Source: Gnetum montanum (lineage: Eukaryota; Streptophyta; Gnetopsida; Gnetales; Gnetaceae). Taken from it: a stretch of DNA of 64,000 nt. The notes below the pieces were generated by a model. That model did not search any database. It saw only the letters and a program-made list of their open reading frames with translations, and had not been told where the DNA came from. The translations under genes were made by a program, and so were the position numbers. Shown in pieces: positions 55,871 through 64,000 of this stretch (positions are counted from its first letter, which is position 1; each line of letters opens with the position of its first letter). The stretch is taken from NCBI GenBank assembly GCA_015680685.1, contig MNCI01030846.1:64088-128087 (forward strand), written 5' to 3'.

Positions 55871-57045
55871 GGGATAGCAAAGAGGATGAATATGTAATGT
55901 CTGATCATTTTCCTGATGAAGCCCTCTTTGCCAGTGTAGTGAATAACCAACCCATGGAGACAAACTGGTATGTTAGCATTCTCACCTATCTCCTTACCCA
56001 ACAAACACCACAGGAGCTGGACTTTAGGAAGAAGCAACAGTTTCTTCATAGAGCCAAGTACTTCATGGAGATCAATGGACAACTTTACAAAGTATGTACT
56101 GATGGCTTGGTTTGATGGTGTGTGCCCGAGGTAGACCAACTAAGAGTTCTCTAAGACACTCATGAGGGCCCTTATGGGGGTCACTATGCAGGGAGATGAA
56201 TGGCTATTAAGATCTTACTTGCAGGATATTACTAGCCAACATTATTTTAGGATGCCCATAAATTTTTCTAATCTTGTGAGCGCTGCCAACATGATGGGGG
56301 AATGACTACTAGAACGAAGGGTCTGCAACAATGGATTTAACCTTTAGAACCCTTCGACATTTGGGCAATATACTTTATGGGGCCCATTACACCAATGTCC
56401 AATGGAAAAGCTTACATTGTAGTTGTCATAGACTATCTAACAAAATGGGCTAAAGTAGCTACTGTTATAGACTGCACATCATCTACAACTGCATGATTTG
56501 TGCAAAAACAAATCATAAATAGGTTTGGTGTGCTTTGTGCACTTATTTCAAATAATGGAACATACTTCATAGGTGTAACTTTTTGGAAGTTAATGCAATG
56601 CTTAGGGGTTGAACATAAATTGACTACACCTTATCACCCCCAAGCTAACGAACAAGCTGAGGTCACCAATAGGGAGATCACTAAAATATTAACTAGAACA
56701 ATTAGTAGGTATAGGCAAGACTAGAGCACTAAACTGATTGATCCTCTTTGGGCATACCGCTCCACATAGAAACTCCCTATAGGCTACTCTCCCTATGATT
56801 TAGTGTACGAAAAGCTTCCAATGCTTCTAATTCAAACGGAGCTCTGTACACTATCCATGGCTTGTGACCTCCGCCTCGATCTTGATCTAGCACAAAAACA
56901 AAGGTTGGCAACTTTAAACGTGCTAGATGAAAATCGATTAGCTACCCTATCATCAAATGAGTTGCACAAGGCATATAACAATCAACGTCATGAATTGAAG
57001 ATTCGAAAGGTTAAGTATCAACTAGGAGATAAGGTTCTCTACTAG
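55870..57045 (+). pseudogene. Element A integrase
   Basis: HHCC finger: DTHEGPYGGHYAG and CERCQHDGG (about 56160-56300). Core: FDIWAIYFMGPI, in which the first catalytic Asp is Tyr (56371-56373); LISNNGTYF, where the second Asp is Asn (56551-56553); QAEVTNREI with Glu kept (56659-56661). C-terminal part 56803-57045 ends RKVKYQLGDKVLY. Without both Asp residues the enzyme could not catalyse strand transfer. Confidence 0.85.
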
Positions 57046-58051
57046 AACCCCACACATGTGCCACAATGCACAACATTTCAAACGTCATTCTCTTCTCCCC
57101 ATCATTCTTTCTCCATTTTCCATCTCATTGTCGGTTATATTAGTAGTCTATATTTTGGTTGATACATTTTTTCTCCTTGGTGAATTCTTGGGGTTAAGAC
57201 TTTAACTCTTGCTTTCAAATAACATTTCCAAAGCCTACGAACTCTTTGAATGTGGGATTGTTAGGGCATAAAGGGCATGAGCTTGCTTTGGGGAGGACCC
57301 ACTAGCATTCCTATTTGGTGCATCAGCTAACTTCTTTTCCTTAAACATACCCATAATCAACATTTTTTTAGTTCATTCCCACCTCTGACATCCATTTTAT
57401 CGGCATTGTCATTGTTTCTTTTTCTCCATCTTTCTTATTCCTTATCTTTTTCCATTCTATCACTACTGGAGGTTCACTCTTAGTCATGGGGGCCCTCGTC
57501 CAATTTTTTCAATTTTCCTAACCCCTACACCTTGGGTAGTCACCAGTGTTATATCCCTAGAATCCGTATTAGCCATATCACAACTCAGGCCAATGGACCT
57601 TACATCGGGCCAAGGTATCAACTGTATTACAATTTACTTATCCTTGCTCATATGTGACTATGTTGTGTGTGCATATGGCAATCATACAGCAATGGACTAG
57701 ACCTGGAGGAAACACTCAGGATGGACTAGTGGTAGAACAGTTATGCAAGGAATAAGATTGATAGCCTGGTTATGGATGGACAATGGAAGGTCCAACCCTG
57801 GCATCGACAGTAACACGTCTTTTCTTTTCTCTCTCTTTCTTCTCTCTCAGCTGCCAAATAAGGGTAGATGTCAATTGTGTATAGTGTTCATTCTTGTAGT
57901 CATGAACACTAATATTGTCTTGTATTGTAATGATTGATCCATTCACATGTCATCCCATTCACCATTAGTTTTCATTCAAGTCAATAATCCCATACCTTTC
58001 CAATATTTTGTAAGGAACTCGAGGACGATTTTTCATTTAGTCATGAGGGTA
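57046..58051. other. Element A 3' untranslated region
   Basis: No credible gene between integrase and the 3' LTR; a 64-codon open stretch at 57743-57937 has no support. No chromodomain. A short purine-rich stretch (gagggta, 58045-58051) abuts the LTR and is the best candidate polypurine tract, weak; 'gaggacga' occurs at 58021. Confidence 0.5.
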
Positions 58052-58844
58052 TGATGAGCTACGATATCATGTACGCGATATCACATCCGCCACGCGATAT
58101 CACGTTCTGCCTCATCTTCTATAAATAAGAGGTGGTGCCCTTTGTTCCAAGGAGTTAGACTTAGACCCTTAGCCAGATTCTTATAGTTTTGTTATTCCAA
58201 AGTTAGAATCATTTCTGTGTGCCCAAAGTAGGAGTCATAGGGTGAACAGATCTTTATTCAAGCAATATGTACCTGAGCACAATTTTGTGTACGGTAATAA
58301 AGACAAACTTTATGATAAACCTTATAGCATACAGATTAAGCTAATTAGTAATTAATGATTGTTTAATGCTTTTCTAGTTAATTCATATCTTTCTCAACCT
58401 TCGACCCCCTTAGTTAAATACAATCAGCATGATTGCTTCGAGCATGCGTGTAGCACTTGGTAACCCATTAACAATTAGGATTTGGTAATCCCAACAGTGT
58501 TGCACTAGTTCAAGATGTGTACAGCAAGTGGGAATAGATACTGGTGTTAGGAACATTTAGAACTTAGTTAATGAATAGTTAATATAAGTTAGTCACTTAT
58601 TTCTCTTCCCCTTTCCTTTATTAGCAGGAGACATAAAAATACAAAAAGCTATAAAAATCATATACCTCAAGCTTACTTAACCATACAACCATGACAATAC
58701 AAGTAAGTTTGGGAAGACAACGATAGATTAACCCTGAGTGTTCCATTAAGGCGCATAAGTAGTTAGTCCTTGGAGTTCAACCGGATCACGCATGAAACAC
58801 TCGTATTCGTATGGTTGAGTGTAGGGGTACCTCGCCACTCATCA
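58052..58844 (+). mobile_element. 3' LTR of element A
   Basis: TGATGAGCTACGATATC...CCACTCATCA. Compared with the 5' LTR it has extra 'cgatatca' copies between 58066 and 58110, and about 22 extra bases near 58465-58495. TATA box 58120-58127. Confidence 0.9.
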
Positions 58845-58849
58845 CTAGC
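58845..58849. repeat. Right target-site duplication of element A (CTAGC)
   Basis: Identical to 50200-50204. Confidence 0.9.
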
Positions 58850-59265
58850 CAAGAAAATGTTTCAAAACTTGGAATGACACTGGAGACATTAGGATCAACT
58901 AGCTAGAGGTCTATAATAAATGTGCTGGACATGGAGGAGAATACAAATTAAGATATGAAGGTGGACAAAGGTAAAGTGGATGCACAATGTGAGACAAAAA
59001 TTCTTAAGCTCAAAAAAAGATTGAAAAAATTTACAAAGGCATTGCCTATAGACAAGGATAGTATTGTAGAAGTAGAAAATTATGTAGAATTATTGGAATC
59101 AAAGTTGTATTTTCAAGTTACACAGAAGGATTGGTGAGCAAAAATGGATTGTCTAGTTGGAATAGTCCTACCAAGCGTACTGCACAAAAGCTTTCTAAGC
59201 CTAATTTTGCAAGAAAATTTTTTACTGAGGGTGAGGATACTATTTCTTTGCTTATCCATGGTTAT
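58850..59265 (+). pseudogene. Continuation of the transposase relic after element A
   Basis: Picks up where 50199 left off. A helical, charged segment 58955-59137 (KVDKGKVDAQCETKILKLKK ... VEVENYVELLESKL) could be a C-terminal coiled coil. The join to the left part is inferred from the target-site duplication; the protein similarity here is weak. Confidence 0.4.
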
Positions 59266-60041
59266 TAAAATAGTTTACATTATGTTCTTTTTATTTTAAT
59301 CAATTTTGTTTTACTTGCAAATGGAGTGGAGATGACTAAGTGAATCATAGATAGTCCTATGATCTTGTGTCTACCTTGAAGCAATAGCTCATTACATGGC
59401 AATGTTTTCAATGTATATTTTGTTCAATATCCTTCAAAAGCAAACTATGTCTAGAAGATATTATGTATTTGTTATTGATTACTTAACAACATGTTTGTCA
59501 CTCTCTATTGTTGGCTAACACTATGCCTTATTTTACTTAATTTAGTGTTGCAAGACTATGTGTTCGATATGTGTTGGTTATTTGTATATTTTTAATTAAG
59601 GTTTGTATAAGGATCCCTGTATATCTAGTTTTCTTTTTTTATTATTATTGATATCTCAAATATTTCCTTGTTAAGAACTACGAGAACATGTGATTTGCAT
59701 GTACTCATAGTATTTTTAAAATTACATGCGTGAACATGCATCACACAATATTGTGCGGTATTTAATTTTCTTAATGTATGAGACTCCTATTTCACAAAAT
59801 ACTTCTGCGAGTTCATGTGATTTTCATGTCTCTGTAATTTAATATTTTTACAAAAACCAATTTAACACAGTGCGCTTCAATGCAAGTGGTGCTTTCCAAA
59901 TTTATATTGTGAGTAGAAATGAATACTGTGAGATACATATTCTTATATCAATGCGGTTCATGAAAAATAATGTGACCAACATACTTTTAAGAAGGGTGTG
60001 ATTTGCATTTTGTTATGTGTCTCACAACATATAGATCAAAT

Positions 60042-60155
60042 AGTGAGTAACAACTAAAAAATATGAGACTTATTATTCAGGTTAAACTGTGAGAAGACAG
60101 TGAGTAGCAACTAAAAAATATGAGACTTATTATTCTACTTAAACTATGAGAAGAG
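60042..60155. repeat. 57-bp tandem duplication
   Basis: 'agtgagtaacaactaaaaaatatgagacttattattc' at 60042 and with one change at 60099; copies are nearly identical, so younger than most repeats here. Confidence 0.85.
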
Positions 60156-60724
60156 AATTACTGTGTGACTCGTAGTTTTCTATAAAATGCAAGTCATAGA
60201 ACCTTGCATCATGGGGTAAAATATAAAAATAAATAAATGAATTAGCTTGATCATTATTTCCACTTTTACTTTCATTTTCAATTTCACTTGCACGTAGCAC
60301 ATACAAGGTGATAAGAAGCATCACAGAAGGCCACAGAGCAAGGCTACAAATGTAGTACCAAAAGATTTCTTTTCAAAGCATTAAATTTCAGATGTTGAAA
60401 GAGCAATGAGTAGGAGGATAATTTAAACCACACCTTAATTCTAAATTTATTATCTTTTTTCTCATGCCAAGGTTAGTTGCAATAGTCTGCAATTTGATTA
60501 AATTGAGAATTCTATTTTGGATATAATTTTCTATTAAGGGATTCTGTGATTTAAGAAAGTTTGCTGAAAAAGCATTACCCTTATCTTATTATATCTAGAA
60601 TTAACCCATCTCTTATCAAATGTTGTATTAATTGTCTAGAAAAAGGTAATAGAGGAAAAATATATTTTGTAAAAAAATAATCTTTTTTATATGAAATTTT
60701 GGATTACGAATAGTTTTATTGCTA

Positions 60725-60748
60725 ATATATATATATATATATATATAT
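60725..60748. repeat. (AT)n microsatellite
   Basis: About 24 bases of alternating A and T. Confidence 0.95.
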
Positions 60749-62639
60749 TGGTTTATTTATATCAATTCATCTATCTATTGGAATTTTGTTATATTTTGTA
60801 ACATCTTGCCAGAATTTTTTTTTCATGTTTGACTAGAATGATTCATGAAAATATGAATCGTTTTCAGGTTTTTGGTTGCTAAATTTTTTCCACTTTTATT
60901 TGTAAGGTCATTAATACTTTTCCATACATTTCTCTAGTTTTATTTTCTTTGGTTGTATTTCATTTTATTAATTACTAAAGCTAATGTTGGGATAGGATAC
61001 TGTAATTCCTAAAATTACATTAATGATTCTTCTTAGAATCTACTTCTACATTCTAGGAATTATTAAACTTTGTATTTTTCCCCTTGGCACTGGCCCTGGG
61101 CATCTAGAATGCCCTTATTGGATCATTTTGTATTGCAAAAGGGGTTAAATGTAGAAAACATTGTACCAGTTACTTAAAAACAAACATTTTATTTAGTTTT
61201 CACTACATCATACTCTTCTAATTATGTTGATGGAAAAGCAAAAACCTTGATGCAACTTATAGAACTATATGTAAACCAAAAAAAAAAAAGTAAACAAGTA
61301 ATACTAGTATCAAGTAGTCAATCTTTAATGCAATGAAAGATTAGAGGACAAGAAATCAAGCCTCTTGAACAATTATATAACAATGGATGGAGAAAAATTT
61401 GCATGCAAATTTAAAACCTTAGCCAAGGAAGTTTATTGAAAACTAAGAAAACTAAAGATGAACCTTTTCACATACATTGATAATACGATGCTAATCTAAG
61501 TAAATAAAATTATCCTAGAAAAGCTTAACCATTGTTTCTCATTGCTAGATATAAGAAGCTAGCATTACTTGCTATACTTCATGAACCTACTAGTCTACTA
61601 CATGTATTGAATCTCAAAATAAAAGAAACTAAAACCTTCACCACAATCCAATTGCCATTTCTCAATGCATCTATCAACCATAACAGTTGTTGATGGTTTC
61701 CTTTTGCAAATTCTAGTTGTTCCCTTATCGTTTCTTAAGGATTAAGAAAAAATGAAAAAATTGGAAGAACTTCAAAATTCTAAAAAATATTACAACCTAG
61801 AACTATAGAGTTTCATAAGTGAAAATTAGTTAATTTTCTTCTTTTTTGGCTATGGTATTGGATAATTTGGATTGAAGTGGAATCAGTGTCTTTCTTGATG
61901 CAAGCATTCTACTCGCATTAGTGTCATACTGAAAAGGTATCAGTGGCCTCTTCTTCAATGCAGCTCTCTCACTATTTCAAAGACCCAAATCCTCTTTTTC
62001 CTTCTTAATTTTAACTCGCACTATTGGAGATAGTAACAAATTCTCCCTCCACTATGCCCTAGAGAGCCTTAAAGGCATGCCAAAACTGCTTACTCCCACT
62101 ACATTCTCCTTGTTTACAAGATTGTTTACTATTTCTTTGGTTGCTTCACTAGTAACTTTGAATTTACCCTAGTACAAGGAACTATCCTATTTCATATTTT
62201 TTGGCATAGATGGGATGTTTATAGACTTTGGAGAGAAAACTAGAAGAGTAGCCTAAAATATTTTTAAAAATAAGACATTAAAGAAAAGAAAAACATTAAT
62301 GTAAACTTTAAACATAGGACTATGGAAATGACTGGGAAATGTGCACCTTCTCATCCATAAAAACTCATAACAAGTCACATCTACAATAGCTTTGATTAAA
62401 TAAAATATATTGGAACATAACTAATCTCGCTTTGTTTCACTTTATTCTTAGATATATTTTTGAATGTTTCATACATATACAAAAATCTTATTATTCCTAT
62501 TCTAGTGTGAGATGTTTCATTATTATTAAATCATAGTTACTATAATAGTTACACATATTGCAAATAGTTTGTCCATCATTAATTATTATTGGCCAATAAT
62601 TATTTAATTGTTAACATTTGAGCTATAATATATTTGTAT

Positions 62640-63170
62640 GTTCTTAGAGAGGAGCATCATCACAACCAAATTCTAGGAGAAGATCCAACAAAGTGTAGGA
62701 GGAACAAGAGAGAGCAAAAACATAATAAATAATTCATGTAGGCTCTTAGGCTACTAGACAGAATGCTACTAGAGAGTAGGAGCAAGAAGCATATTGGCAT
62801 GCATAGGAGACATTAGCATGAAAGGAGTGACAAAAAAGGGAGGTGAAACTTAGAATAGCCCCCTTGCAAAGACCAAGGAACTTTCGGTCCTTGATGCAAC
62901 TTGTTTAGCCTAAGATGCTTAACAAGCTTGTTGAATGTCGTCTTGATTTCATCATCACTAGAGATCTTGATTACTATGAGGAGGAGGCCCATAAATTCTA
63001 TGTGGCACATAATCAAGGATCATCTATCTCAAAGGAGGTCAAGATTGTACACACAAATCTCCTAGCTATCACACATCACACTTATGTGATGTTCTTCATC
63101 CTTATGATTCTACTAGATTTAGATGGGGATTGTTCGTTCAATTATCCCCACATTAACATCATGTGAATGG
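62640..63170 (+). pseudogene. Coding-like fragment, unknown
   Basis: 62915-63166 is open (MLNKLVECRLDFIITRDLDY, then EEEAHKFYVAHNQGSSISKE). Upstream bases from 62640 read as Gln/Arg-rich protein with stops. No family recognised. It may belong with 63492-63875 as one decayed gene on the plus strand. Confidence 0.3.
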
Positions 63171-63491
63171 AGATTGTTAGTAGAGATGCTACTGTAGTGC
63201 CTTCTCCATCAGCCATGTCTACAGTTTGAAGGTATTGGCAAATCCTAGGACTAGAAGGAGGATGATAGGGAGGTCCAAGCTTTTGGTGAGGATCAACTAC
63301 CACATTTGGGATGTGTATTCTACACTCAACGTGTCCCTAGGACATGACTTAATGATCTCATATGGCTCTTAGATCCATGTCTCCTAGAAGATGATAGGAA
63401 GGTTGATTGGCATTAGTTTTATGGGCACAACAAGATGCAAGTTGCACCTATCAATCGTGACTAGCAGCAATAGTAGTTTGGAGATGATGCA

Positions 63492-63875
63492 ATGCTATTT
63501 TCCTACTTAAAGGTAATGGAGGGTAGGTTGATTATCTGCATGGATGCCATGAAATTAGAGATTGATCACTATTTTAGAAGGGTGAATAGGAGGCTTATTG
63601 ACCTATCTGTGAATGTTCAATCATTGCATAAATACTCATCTAAAGATTTTTGGTCATTGCATGGGTCCTCTAGTTCTACAATAATGGAGGATATTTCTGA
63701 CCCTATGTTCATTGAGATGACCACTTCAGTCCATGAGTCAGAGGTAGGACCATCAAGAATAACTAGAATGAAGGAGCGACCAATCACTGAGGTTGATGAT
63801 ACTATCACATATACATATTTCATGCAAACTAATGCTCCAAACAAAGCTCAAAACACTGCACTAGGATCTAGCTAG
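63492..63875 (+). CDS. Unrecognised open frame, possible 3' part of a decayed gene
   Basis: 127 codons, MLFSYLKVMEGRLIICMDAM, a basic helical middle (HYFRRVNRRLIDLSVNVQSL) and a Ser/Thr-rich tail. The frame is preceded by Gln-rich coding-like sequence (63440-63490) with TAG codons, so the real start is probably further left. No domain recognised; could be transposon-related. Confidence 0.3.
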   Translation: MLFSYLKVMEGRLIICMDAMKLEIDHYFRRVNRRLIDLSVNVQSLHKYSSKDFWSLHGSSSSTIMEDISDPMFIEMTTSVHESEVGPSRITRMKERPITEVDDTITYTYFMQTNAPNKAQNTALGSS

Positions 63876-64000
63876 ACAATTGTGTCTATGTATATGTATT
63901 CAGTCATAGTTTCCTCTGACATTACCTTTTGATGATATTTATGTATTTACATGGTCTCTTACTAATACTTTTTTTTAATTAATATCATGATTCAATGCAC

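Larger units (their letters stand above)
50205..58844 (+). mobile_element. Element A: full-length 8.6-kb Athila-like gypsy retrotransposon
   Basis: Two LTRs (50205-50938, 58052-58844) with TG...CA ends, perfect CTAGC duplications, a tRNA-Asp-like PBS, then gag, protease, RT, RNase H and integrase in Ty3/gypsy order. RT wording (FPFIDQDLDTIAGHCYYSFL) and PBS suggest the Athila branch. No chromodomain and no recognisable envelope-like ORF. By hand about 28 mismatches over some 370 aligned LTR bases, mostly transitions. Inactive: two frameshifts, several stops, and integrase Asp losses. Confidence 0.9.
59266..62640. other. AT-rich region without a recognised gene
   Basis: Nothing coding can be supported. 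It holds a 57-bp tandem duplication (60042-60155), an (AT)n run (60725-60748) and an A-rich run near 61285. Confidence 0.45.

Overview
The window looks like intergenic DNA from a large plant nuclear genome, most probably a gymnosperm (inference: Ty3/gypsy lineages confined to plants, all old and nested, AT-rich, no intact host gene). No bacterial-style operon, rRNA, tRNA or CRISPR array was seen. Almost everything assignable is a decayed LTR retrotransposon, an array of tandem repeats, or a relic of a DNA-transposon-type transposase. There are two assembly gaps (27677-28302 and 40207-40407) and one single N (36845).

Layout, left to right. 1-5670: a decayed minus-strand gene with at least seven recognisable splice donors, followed on the plus strand by a polypurine tract (5934-5949) and a putative LTR whose body is about 18 diverged copies of a ~187-bp unit (6110-9420), each built round the inverted repeat TCCATGCTAGG/CCTAGCATGGA. 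10037-16126: 'element C', pol (RT, two RNases H, integrase) plus polypurine tract and 3' LTR of a Tat-lineage gypsy element. 16127-26043: 'element E', a deleted relative of the full-length element A, interrupted at 18406 by 'element D' (Tat-type 5' LTR, PBS, gag, protease); D's protease is itself split by a solo LTR (23524-25288, TSD TTCAT) that carries a 44-bp minisatellite. 26044-31255: AT-rich sequence with no clear gene.

31260-46310: a ~355-bp higher-order satellite-like array, split by 'element B' (31664-43030, minus strand, perfect TSD CCTTC). B is the most interesting object. Its second, archaeal-type RNase H lies between protease and RT instead of between the first RNase H and integrase. 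Its long LTR carries an apparently captured gene starting MGN(C/Y)FGCFRR. A separate uninterrupted ~164-178 codon ORF lies between integrase and the 3' LTR. The two LTR copies do not match over their full length, which points to a recombination event (or assembly error) at the 5' LTR.

46311-64000: a relic of a MULE/FAR1-like transposase (about 47990-50199, resuming at 58850) into which 'element A' (50205-58844, TSD CTAGC, both LTRs, tRNA-Asp-like PBS) inserted, then AT-rich sequence and unrecognised coding-like fragments near the right edge. All pol genes are dead: frameshifts, TAG/TGA stops at conserved Gln/Trp positions, and loss of integrase acidic residues in three elements. Element boundaries with TSDs are read directly from the sequence; lineage names (Tat-like, Athila-like) rest on motif recall, not on a phylogeny.
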